NCBI GenBank assembly: GCA_029940715.1
Contig: JAPYTU010000008.1
Coordinates: forward strand, 1-34,321
Reading direction: 5' to 3'
Origin: Cytophagales bacterium
GTDB taxonomy: Bacteria; Bacteroidota; Bacteroidia; Cytophagales; MED-G16
DNA: 34,321 bases
In this document: positions 26,205 to 34,321 of the stretch, piece by piece
Layout of the letters: each line of letters begins with the position of its first letter
How positions within the stretch are numbered: position 1 is the stretch's first letter
Notes under the pieces: model-generated
What the model was told of the DNA's origin: nothing
Databases searched by the model: none
What the model saw: the letters and a program-made list of their open reading frames with translations, nothing else
Translations under genes and position numbers: made by a program

Positions 26205-26214
26205 AATTATAAAT

Positions 26215-26403
26215 TTATATCATTCTTTCAATATTCTTTTTGTCAGATTTATGAACTAATGAAGAGTTTGTTAAATTTCTTTTTTGTTTAGTTTCTTTTT
26301 TAGTTAAAATATGATTTTTAAATGCATTTTTTCTTTTAATCTTTCCAGATCCAGTCAATTTAAATCTTTTTTTAGCTCCTGATTTAGTTTTTACTTTTGG
26401 CAT
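26215..26403 (-). CDS. rpmI: 50S ribosomal protein L35
   Basis: [42 protein letters not shown]. Confidence 0.97.
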   Translation of the reverse strand: MPKVKTKSGAKKRFKLTGSGKIKRKNAFKNHILTKKETKQKRNLTNSSLVHKSDKKNIERMI

Positions 26404-26407
26404 ATAA

Positions 26408-26950
26408 TTATTTTTTTGGTGATAACATTAAAAACATTCTTTTTCCTTCAAGTTTAGGTAACTCTTCAACATTTGCTATATCCTCAAGAGCTTGTGCTAA
26501 TTTTAGTAATAGAATTTCTCCTCTTTCTTTAAAAACAATCGTTCTACCATAAAAATGAACATACGCTTTAACTTTAGCACCACTTTCTAAAAATTTTATT
26601 GCATGTTTTAATTTAAAATTAAAATCATGTTCATCGGTATTTGGACCGAATCTAATTTCTTTTAAAACCATTTTTTGTGCATTAGACCTTATAGATTTTT
26701 GTTTCTTTTTTTGTGTGTATTTGAATTTTGAATAATCAATAATTTTACACACTGGAGGATCAATATTTGGTGAAATTTCAACAAGATCTAATCCAAGTCT
26801 TTCTGCCATAGCTTTTGCCTGGTGTAACGGATAAACATTTACTTCAACATTATCACCTACAACCCTAACTTTACTAGAAGTAATTTTATCATTAATTTTA
26901 TACTTCTCTTGTGGTCTATTCCAGGTTCTTTTTTTTCTATTTATTCTAAT
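26408..26950 (-). CDS. infC: Translation initiation factor IF-3, extended 5' to an ATT start codon
   Basis: In-frame upstream (M)[52 protein letters not shown] is essential IF-3 N-domain sequence. No ATG/GTG/TTG between the in-frame TAA (26966-26968) and 26809; SD AAAGGAGG precedes the ATT. Confidence 0.9.
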   Translation of the reverse strand: MRINRKKRTWNRPQEKYKINDKITSSKVRVVGDNVEVNVYPLHQAKAMAERLGLDLVEISPNIDPPVCKIIDYSKFKYTQKKKQKSIRSNAQKMVLKEIRFGPNTDEHDFNFKLKHAIKFLESGAKVKAYVHFYGRTIVFKERGEILLLKLAQALEDIANVEELPKLEGKRMFLMLSPKK

Positions 26951-27018
26951 AATTCTTACCTCCTTTTAAAATATCTGCAAATATCTTAATATTTTATATA
27001 AATAAAAGTAAATCATAA

Positions 27019-28962
27019 TTATTTTGTATGATTTAATATTTCAACATTTAAAATATTTTCCAATTCAATTAATGACATTTTACCAATGTCTCCTTCTCCT
27101 TTTTTTCTAACAGATAATTTAGTTGAATTCATTTCATTTTCACCTACAATAATCATGTAAGGAATTTTCATTACTTCAGCATCTCTTATTTTTTTTGAAA
27201 TTTTTTCTACCCTCTTATCTAATGAACATCTAAATCCATTTTTACTTAGTTTATCATAAACACCAAATGCATAATTATTGACTTTGTCATTTATAGGTAA
27301 AATAATTAATTGTTTAGGGGCTAACCACAAAGGAAAATTACCCTCACAATGTTCAGTTAAAATTGCTATAAACCTTTCCATAGATCCAAATGGTGCTCTA
27401 TGAATTAAAACCGGTCTATCCTTTTTATTATTTTTATTAATAAAATTTAAATTAAAACGTTTAGGTAATTGATAATCTACCTGAACTGTGCCTAATTGCC
27501 ATTCTCTATCTAATGAATCATTAACTATAAAATCAATTTTTGGGCCATAAAAAGCTGCTTCACCATAAACTATATTAGCTTCAATTGATTTTTCTTTTAT
27601 TGCCTCAACTAAATCATTTTCTGCAATATCCCACAATTTACTATCACCAATATATTTATCATGATTTTTTTTATCTCTTAATGATACCTGAACTTTATAG
27701 TTATCAAATAAAAGTGCTTTAAAAACTTTTATTATAAGATTCATAACATTAATTACTTCAGACTTAACTTGATCAATTGTACAAAAAATATGTGCGTCAT
27801 CTTGTGTAAAACCCCTTACTCGTGTCATTCCATGTAATTCACCACTTTTTTCATATCTATAAACCGTACCAAATTCGGCTATTCTAATAGGTAACTCTTT
27901 ATACGAATGAGGTTTAAAATTAAAAATTTCACAATGATGTGGACAATTCATTGGTTTTAATAAAAATTCATCATTATCACTAGGAACTTTAATAGGTTGA
28001 AAAGAGGATTCTCCATACTTTTCATAATGACCAGATGTTACGTACAATTCTTTAGAACCTATATGCGGAGTTGAAACATGTTCATAACCTAAATTAATTT
28101 GTTCATTCCTCATGAAATTCATTAAATTTTCTCTAATAATATTTCCATTGGGTAACCACATAGGTAAACCCTGACCTACTTTATCGCTGAAAAAATATAA
28201 ATCAAGATCTTTACCTAATTTTCTATGATCTCTCTTTTTTGCTTCTTCAAGTTTTAATAGATAATTATCCAATTCTTTTTGTTTTGGAAAGGTGATAGCA
28301 TATAGTCTTGTTAATTGTTTATTTTTTTCATCTCCCCTCCAGTAAGCACCTGCAATGTTTAAAATTTTCACAGCTTTAACAAAAGAAGTATTTGGAATAT
28401 GAGGTCCTTTACATAAATCAATAAAATTACCTTGTTTATAAAAAGTAATTTCACCATCATTTAAATCTTTTAATAAATCCAGTTTTAAATTATCAGATTT
28501 ATTATCAAAATATTTTATAGCATCAGCTTTAGATATTTCTTCTCTTACGTATTCAGATTTGGTTCTGGATAATTCTATAATTTTATTTTCAATTTTTTCT
28601 AAATCAATTTTTGATGTATCATATTTATCAAAATCAATATCATAATAAAACCCATTAGCAATTGATGGTCCTATACCGAATTTTACTCCTGGGTATATAC
28701 TTTCAATAGCTTCAGCGAGTAAATGAGCTGAGGAATGCCAAAATGTAGATTTTCCCATATCATCATCCCAACTATAAAATTTTATTTTACAATCATTTAA
28801 TATTTTATATGATAAATCAACTACTTGATCATCAAGAGATGCAACTAAGGTTTTTTTAAATAAACTATTACTTATTGTTTTAAGAATTTCTAAACACGTG
28901 ATTCCTACTTTATAAGATTTTACTGATGCATCAGGGAACTCGATTTTTATAGATTTAATCAT
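27019..28962 (-). CDS. thrS: Threonyl-tRNA synthetase
   Basis: FWHSSAHLLAEAIESIYPGVKFGIGP, PMNCPHHCEIF, RVRGFTQDDAHIFC, YGPKIDF, RPVLIHRAPFGSMERFIAILTEH. Confidence 0.98.
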   Translation of the reverse strand: MIKSIKIEFPDASVKSYKVGITCLEILKTISNSLFKKTLVASLDDQVVDLSYKILNDCKIKFYSWDDDMGKSTFWHSSAHLLAEAIESIYPGVKFGIGPSIANGFYYDIDFDKYDTSKIDLEKIENKIIELSRTKSEYVREEISKADAIKYFDNKSDNLKLDLLKDLNDGEITFYKQGNFIDLCKGPHIPNTSFVKAVKILNIAGAYWRGDEKNKQLTRLYAITFPKQKELDNYLLKLEEAKKRDHRKLGKDLDLYFFSDKVGQGLPMWLPNGNIIRENLMNFMRNEQINLGYEHVSTPHIGSKELYVTSGHYEKYGESSFQPIKVPSDNDEFLLKPMNCPHHCEIFNFKPHSYKELPIRIAEFGTVYRYEKSGELHGMTRVRGFTQDDAHIFCTIDQVKSEVINVMNLIIKVFKALLFDNYKVQVSLRDKKNHDKYIGDSKLWDIAENDLVEAIKEKSIEANIVYGEAAFYGPKIDFIVNDSLDREWQLGTVQVDYQLPKRFNLNFINKNNKKDRPVLIHRAPFGSMERFIAILTEHCEGNFPLWLAPKQLIILPINDKVNNYAFGVYDKLSKNGFRCSLDKRVEKISKKIRDAEVMKIPYMIIVGENEMNSTKLSVRKKGEGDIGKMSLIELENILNVEILNHTK

Positions 28963-28994
28963 AATAATAATTCAATAAAATATTTTAAATAAAA

Positions 28995-29768
28995 TTATAC
29001 TTCTTTAATAAATAAATCATTATCAAATCTTAATTGCTTTCCATAAACACCTTCATTTTCTCTTTTACCCGTTCCAATAGCCATACAGATTTGTGCTTTT
29101 CTAGGTAGATTTAGAATTTTTTTCATTCTTGTTGAGTCTAAACCTTCCATTGGACAACTATCAAATCCATATGCTCTCATTGACAACATAAAGTTTTGAC
29201 AAGCTAAAGCTGTTGTTTTTTGAGACCAAACTTTCATATCAGAAAATGAACTAGGTTCTCTTGGAATTACTTTAAAAATACCAATTATGTTCACAATTAT
29301 CTTTTTAATAAACCCTAGTATACCTAAAAACCCGTGATTATATGCTAAACTTGTAATTTTAGCATAATAATTATAAACCTCTTTAGGTACATTATTTCTA
29401 GTTTTAAAATAATCTAACATTAATTGATTATTTCTTTTCCAATAGTCAGGTCTAGAAACAAAAACAAATAATTCTTTTGCAGTTGATGCAGCTGGTTGTG
29501 ATAAACATGCTTTTATAACTTTATTTTTTTTCTCCTTATTTTTTATCCAATAAATTTCCCATGTCTGCAAATTTGAAGATGTTGGAGCTTTAAGAGCATT
29601 TTCCATGCATTTTTTAACTATTTTTTCTGGAATTTTATGATCACTGAAAACCCTAACACTTCTCCTTGTATTTATTACTTTATCAAATTCTTCTGAATTA
29701 ATATTAGGAAGTTTTAAATTTAAAGGATTTGGATTTTTAATTCCTGAAAAAACAGTATTATTAGACAT
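28995..29768 (-). CDS. Nitroreductase family protein
   Basis: RRSVRVFSDHKIPEKIVKKCMENALKAPTSSNLQTW; ALACQNFMLSMRAYGFDSCPMEG. Confidence 0.9.
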   Translation of the reverse strand: MSNNTVFSGIKNPNPLNLKLPNINSEEFDKVINTRRSVRVFSDHKIPEKIVKKCMENALKAPTSSNLQTWEIYWIKNKEKKNKVIKACLSQPAASTAKELFVFVSRPDYWKRNNQLMLDYFKTRNNVPKEVYNYYAKITSLAYNHGFLGILGFIKKIIVNIIGIFKVIPREPSSFSDMKVWSQKTTALACQNFMLSMRAYGFDSCPMEGLDSTRMKKILNLPRKAQICMAIGTGKRENEGVYGKQLRFDNDLFIKEV

Positions 29769-29792
29769 AAATCAAAAATATATAAAAAATAA

Positions 29793-30557
29793 TTATATCT
29801 TATTTTTTATATCATTTATATCTGAATACAAAGCATTTATATGACTTTTTAAAGTATTTAAATCATTATTTGGATTAGGAAAATCTAAACTAAAAAAAGC
29901 TATTCCTTCCCAAACCTCTATAATGTCATTTAAACCTATATTATAAACTTCATAAGACTTATTATCAGAAATTAACTTTAATTCATTTTCTAAAGTTTCA
30001 ACTCTTTTATAAACTATACCGTCATTTTTTGTTAATAAGATATAATTTTTACCATCTTTAATATAATCTAAATTTTCAATATATTTTCCTATTACTATTG
30101 TTCCAGAAGTTAATGGTAACATAGAATCACCTTTAATTTCAAACGCTCTATGAGTGCCACTAAAATTTAAAAATGGCAATTGAAATTTTGGTAATTGTTC
30201 AATAAATTCAAAATCTGAATAGGAATTTAGATATCCAGCAGATGCTTTTTGATTAATTAATTCAATATTTTCATCACCTGAATTATCAACAGTTATTGAT
30301 AATACCTTTACTTTTTGATTTTCATTTCTTTTATAATTTTTTTCAGATAAAATAGAAACATCTTTTTTAAGTATATTATCTAAAGAAATATTAAATGTAT
30401 CACATATTTTTAATAGGTTATTTAATCTAGGATCTGATCTACCCTCCTCATATGCACCAACTAAAGATCTTTTAATTCCAATTTTTTTTGAAAACATCTC
30501 CTGTGTCCACCCTTTTTTCTTTCTTAAAAATCTTATGTTTTCATTTACTTTAACCAT
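29793..30557 (-). CDS. HTH (XRE)-S24 peptidase LexA/CI-like repressor
   Basis: N-terminal HTH_3 (IRFLRKKKGWTQEMFSKKIGIKRSLVGAYEEGRSDP); Ala-Gly in KASAGYL; catalytic Ser in GDSMLPL; Lys in IVYKRVE. Confidence 0.88.
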   Translation of the reverse strand: MVKVNENIRFLRKKKGWTQEMFSKKIGIKRSLVGAYEEGRSDPRLNNLLKICDTFNISLDNILKKDVSILSEKNYKRNENQKVKVLSITVDNSGDENIELINQKASAGYLNSYSDFEFIEQLPKFQLPFLNFSGTHRAFEIKGDSMLPLTSGTIVIGKYIENLDYIKDGKNYILLTKNDGIVYKRVETLENELKLISDNKSYEVYNIGLNDIIEVWEGIAFFSLDFPNPNNDLNTLKSHINALYSDINDIKNKI

Positions 30558-30561
30558 AATA

Positions 30562-30580
30562 TTACTATAATATATAGTAA
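30562..30580. promoter_or_regulatory. Candidate operator 1 of the HTH-S24 repressor
   Basis: Perfect dyad TTACTATA-ATA-TATAGTAA just upstream of the start codon (start at 30557). Confidence 0.65.
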
Positions 30581-30601
30581 ATATATAATAAATATTTTTA
30601 A

Positions 30602-30620
30602 TTACTATAATAATTAGTAA
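30602..30620. promoter_or_regulatory. Candidate operator 2 of the HTH-S24 repressor
   Basis: TTACTA-TAATAAT-TAGTAA, same half-sites and spacing, exactly 40 bp from operator 1. Confidence 0.65.
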
Positions 30621-30676
30621 TAATACATACCACTTTCAGTGTAAATAGTATTGTGTCTTATTATAAATAAAAATAT

Positions 30677-33600
30677 TTAAAAAGATATAAATTTTATATT
30701 ATTATCCTCAATCATATTATTAATCTGACTTACATAAGTATTTAATAACTTATTAAAATTTGCTAATTCATTATTTAACTCTTCTTTTATAACATTAAAA
30801 AATTCTATTGATTGATCAGTAGGTGGAAAATCTCCTCTTTGGGAATCACCCATCAAAAATGCTAATCTATTATTAATTCTTATACCATAATTAAGAGGAT
30901 CTTGTCTGCTTTGATTTTTTGTCATATGAATTCTATTTTCAATAACTGATAATTTATTAGAAAATTCATTAATTAGTGATAATAACTGCTTCTTATCAGA
31001 AGATTTATCTATAATATATTGTAAATCTTTCCTAATTTTTCTTATATCTATAATAGTCTGATTTGCTTTTGAAACTTGATCCCTAACAGAAATTAAAAAA
31101 TTAAATTGTTCTAAATAATCATTTTGAGTATTAGATAATCTTGGATCTTTTAAAATTTCAAAATCTTGTGACATCACCGCATCATTATATGTTAATCTTA
31201 CTTTATAAGTACCTGGCAAAGCTTTAGGTCCAATATTTGGAGAAGAATACAGTATCATTCCATCAAATGATTTAAAGCCCGGATATCTCATATCCCAAAT
31301 CAATTTATTTCCTCCACTTTTAGGAGATAAAGATTTTATGTTATTTTCAGAAAGAGCATATTCAATATCATTTGTGTTACTTAAAACTGGCTTTTCTAAT
31401 GAAGAAAGTAGTTTTTCTTTATTGTTTGTAAATGATCTTATTAAATTATTATTATTATCTATAATGGATATCTTAACATAATCATTCTCATTAAATTCTT
31501 TTAATGTATAATTTATAATTACTCCATTAGGATGATTAACTCCATTTAAAAGATTATTAGACCTTCCCCATCCTCCCGATTGGTGCATTCTATAAGTAAT
31601 ATCTGGTTTATATAGATATGATTCGCTGAATAAAACATCATCATTTAGTTGGTGTAATGGTGTTAAATCATCAATGATCCAAAAACTTCTACCATGAGTT
31701 GCAACAATTAGATCATTGTCTTTAATTTTTAAATCCCTAATAGATGTTATTGGTAAGTTTAATTGAAAAGGTTTCCAACTATTTCCATCATCAAATGAAA
31801 TATACATACCCCACTCTGTACCAGAATATAATAAACCCTCTCTTTTTTTATCTGACCTTATAACTCTTGTATAATAATTAGATTTTATTCCATTAGTTAT
31901 TAATGTCCAATTCTTTCCATAATCTTCTGTTTTATATAAATATGGATTATAATCTCCAAATTTATAAGAAGTTGCGGCAACATAAGCTTTCCCTTTTTTA
32001 AATAAACTTATATCTATTGAATTAATCATATTTAATTTAGGAGACATAGTTTCAGGTGGCGTAACATTTTCCCATGTTTGTCCAGCATCTTTAGATACAT
32101 GTATTAATCCATCATCACTACCTACCCATATAACATTATTTTCAATTTCAGATTCAGCTATAGCAAAAATATTTGCATAAAACTCTGCTCCAGTATTATC
32201 CTGGGTTATTAATCCACCTGAAGACTCAATAGTTTTTGGCAAATTTCTAGTTAAATCACCAGATATCGTATTCCATGTTTGACCTTCATTAGTTGTTACA
32301 TGTAAATAATTTGAACCAGCATATAGCTTATTTGGATTATTAGGACTAAACATTACAGGGAAATTCCAATTAAATCTATACTTCATAACTTCAGCACCAG
32401 AACCAGCTGGATTATCAGGCCAAATATTAACAGATCTTATTTGATTAGTTGAGTGATCCATTCTCATCATATAACCCTTATAAGTACCTCCATAAACTAT
32501 ATCATTATTTAAAGGATCTGGTGCTAAATGAGCACTTTCACCACCCGCTGTTGATTCCCAATCTTTATCTGATATTGAACTACTAGATGTTCTACTCTTT
32601 ATTCGTATAGTGCTATTATCTTGCTGTGCTCCATATATTCTATATGGAAATGAATTGTCAGTAGTTACTCTATAAAATTGAGCTGTTGGTTGGTTATAGT
32701 ATGTAGACCAATTATTTCCTCCATCATTTGAAATTTGTGCTCCACCATCATCTGCAATAATCATTCTCATGTTATTATTTGGATCTATCCATAAATCATG
32801 ATGATCTCCATGAGGTGCATTTTTTAATTTAAATGTTTTACCCCCATCAGAAGAAACACCATAACTTACATTTAAAATATATATTTTATCCTCATTTTCA
32901 GTATCAGCATAAATTCTAGTATAATACCATGCCCTTTGTCTTAAAGATCTATTAGAATTAATTTTAGACCAACTATTTCCTCCGTCATCTGATCTAAATA
33001 AGCCACCATTTTTTGCTTCTATCATAGCCCAAATTCTTTTAGAATTTAATGGAGATATTGCTAATCCAACAATACCCCATGGAAAATTAGGCAAACCCTC
33101 AAAAGTTGAAATATCTTCCCATGTGTTTCCCTCATCAAAACTTCTAAAAATTTTACTATCAGGACCCCCACTATCCATCCTATATCCATTTCTTTTCATT
33201 TGCCAAGTAGAAGCATAAATTATCCTAGAATTATTAGGATCAATAATTACATCTCCAACTCCAGCTTTATCTGATACAAATAATATTTTTTTCCAATTTT
33301 TTCCACCATCAATAGATTTATATAAACCCCTTTCCTTATTAGGTTTCCATAAATTTCCAATAACACCAACATATAAAACATCTGGATTAGATGGATGAAT
33401 TCTTATTCTAGAAACGTGCTCAGAATTAGGTAACCCTATAAATTCCCAAGTTTCTCCAGCATCCATACTTTTCCAAGCACCCCTACCAGAAGAAACATTA
33501 CCTCTTAACGTTTGTTCTCCTTCACCAACATATATAACATTAGGATCAGATTCTGATACTGCTATTGATCCTATAGATCCTCCAAAATATCCATCACTAA

Positions 33601-33865
33601 TAGATTTCCAAGTATTACCAGCATCAGTTGTTTTCCAAACACCACCGCCAGCAGTTCCCATATAATAGGTATTATCATCACCAACTACACCAGAAACAGT
33701 TCCTGACCTCCCACCTCTAAATGGACCAATTAATCTATAATCAATAGAATTATACAGGTTTTCATTATAAGAAAGTTGTTTCTTATTTGAATTACCTCTT
33801 TGAGAAAATAATTCGCTATTAAAATTAAAAAGTAATATTAGGTATATAAAAAATGTTTTTTTCAT
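30677..33865 (-). CDS. Sortilin/VPS10-like BNR-repeat exported protein, 1062 aa
   Basis: YRLIGPFRGGRSGTVSGVVGD...GGGVWKTTDAGNTWKSISD; many DGG/DAGxTW BNR/Asp-box repeats; signal peptide. Confidence 0.9.
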   Translation of the reverse strand: MKKTFFIYLILLFNFNSELFSQRGNSNKKQLSYNENLYNSIDYRLIGPFRGGRSGTVSGVVGDDNTYYMGTAGGGVWKTTDAGNTWKSISDGYFGGSIGSIAVSESDPNVIYVGEGEQTLRGNVSSGRGAWKSMDAGETWEFIGLPNSEHVSRIRIHPSNPDVLYVGVIGNLWKPNKERGLYKSIDGGKNWKKILFVSDKAGVGDVIIDPNNSRIIYASTWQMKRNGYRMDSGGPDSKIFRSFDEGNTWEDISTFEGLPNFPWGIVGLAISPLNSKRIWAMIEAKNGGLFRSDDGGNSWSKINSNRSLRQRAWYYTRIYADTENEDKIYILNVSYGVSSDGGKTFKLKNAPHGDHHDLWIDPNNNMRMIIADDGGAQISNDGGNNWSTYYNQPTAQFYRVTTDNSFPYRIYGAQQDNSTIRIKSRTSSSSISDKDWESTAGGESAHLAPDPLNNDIVYGGTYKGYMMRMDHSTNQIRSVNIWPDNPAGSGAEVMKYRFNWNFPVMFSPNNPNKLYAGSNYLHVTTNEGQTWNTISGDLTRNLPKTIESSGGLITQDNTGAEFYANIFAIAESEIENNVIWVGSDDGLIHVSKDAGQTWENVTPPETMSPKLNMINSIDISLFKKGKAYVAATSYKFGDYNPYLYKTEDYGKNWTLITNGIKSNYYTRVIRSDKKREGLLYSGTEWGMYISFDDGNSWKPFQLNLPITSIRDLKIKDNDLIVATHGRSFWIIDDLTPLHQLNDDVLFSESYLYKPDITYRMHQSGGWGRSNNLLNGVNHPNGVIINYTLKEFNENDYVKISIIDNNNNLIRSFTNNKEKLLSSLEKPVLSNTNDIEYALSENNIKSLSPKSGGNKLIWDMRYPGFKSFDGMILYSSPNIGPKALPGTYKVRLTYNDAVMSQDFEILKDPRLSNTQNDYLEQFNFLISVRDQVSKANQTIIDIRKIRKDLQYIIDKSSDKKQLLSLINEFSNKLSVIENRIHMTKNQSRQDPLNYGIRINNRLAFLMGDSQRGDFPPTDQSIEFFNVIKEELNNELANFNKLLNTYVSQINNMIEDNNIKFISF

Positions 33866-33978
33866 AATTAAGTTATTGTCTATTTAAATTCAATATAATA
33901 ATTAATATTTTGAAATCAATAACTATTAGAGTAGTCAACAATAATAAATAGCTATTATATTATAATAAATAATATATA

Positions 33979-34009
33979 TTGACATTTTGTCAGTCTTATT
34001 GTAAATTTG
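33979..34009 (+). promoter_or_regulatory. Bacteroidota consensus promoter for miaB, TTG-N20-TAAATTTG
   Basis: TTG 33979-33981, TAAATTTG 34002-34009 (perfect TAnnTTTG), ATG at 34021. Confidence 0.7.
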
Positions 34010-34020
34010 TCTAAATAATT

Positions 34021-34321
34021 ATGAAAAATAAATTTTATATAGAAAGTTATGGGTGTGCAATGAACTTTTCAGATAGTGAAATAGTTGCATCAATTCTTAA
34101 TAAAGAAGGATATGAATTATCAAAAAATCCCGAAGAAGCTAATCTAATACTTATAAATACATGTTCAATAAGAGATAAGGCAGAACAAACTATTAGAAAA
34201 AGATTAAAGTTATTTAATAAATACAAAAAAAATACCAACGAATTAAAAATTGGAATTCTTGGTTGCATGGCTGAAAGATTAAAAGAAAAATTATTAATTG
34301 AAGAAAAAATTGTAGATCTAG
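34021..34321 (+). CDS. miaB: tRNA-2-methylthio-N6-dimethylallyladenosine synthase MiaB, N-terminal fragment (truncated by window)
   Basis: [62 protein letters not shown]...[16 protein letters not shown]. Confidence 0.95.
   Translation, partial: MKNKFYIESYGCAMNFSDSEIVASILNKEGYELSKNPEEANLILINTCSIRDKAEQTIRKRLKLFNKYKKNTNELKIGILGCMAERLKEKLLIEEKIVDL

Noticed and set aside
29793-33865. Phage or defense island around the S24 repressor
   Set aside because: No phage, integrase, nuclease or defense genes adjacent; neighbours are a nitroreductase and a sortilin-like exported protein
34047-34268. Minus-strand 73-aa ORF
   Set aside because: Antisense shadow of the miaB N-terminus

Overview
A roughly 34 kb, very AT-rich chromosomal window from a Bacteroidota bacterium, probably a marine flavobacterium-like lineage. 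Evidence: type II glutamine synthetase, PD40/OmpA protein, TTG-N19-21-TAnnTTTG promoters, and few Shine-Dalgarno sequences. Most of it is ordinary core gene content: SMC C-terminus, acyl-CoA dehydrogenase, NSS transporter, MacB/FtsX-like permease, glutamine synthetase, msrA, a DtxR-family regulator plus ZIP transporter, mnmE, a Cys/Met-metabolism PLP enzyme, asnB, ggt, an SSS symporter, lysA, thrS-infC-rpmI-rplT, a HTH-S24 repressor, a sortilin/BNR protein and miaB. The accessory part is about 8520-11650, between the ZIP gene and mnmE. It holds small orphan ORFs, a repeated C-rich promoter module placed 4-5 nt before start codons (predicted leaderless transcripts), diverged direct repeats, a RibD-C/DHFR-like gene remnant, and an 84 bp direct repeat with inverted ends whose second copy abuts mnmE. 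Other notable signals: an AUU start plus strong SD for infC, an unannotated 28-aa TM micropeptide coupled by TAATG to the SSS symporter, two dyad operators exactly 40 bp apart upstream of the HTH-S24 repressor, a perfect DtxR/MntR-like palindrome, and a pair of small TM proteins with a strong terminator. I saw no CRISPR array, rRNA, tRNA, transposase or recognised defense system. All calls are from reading the sequence; no database search was run.
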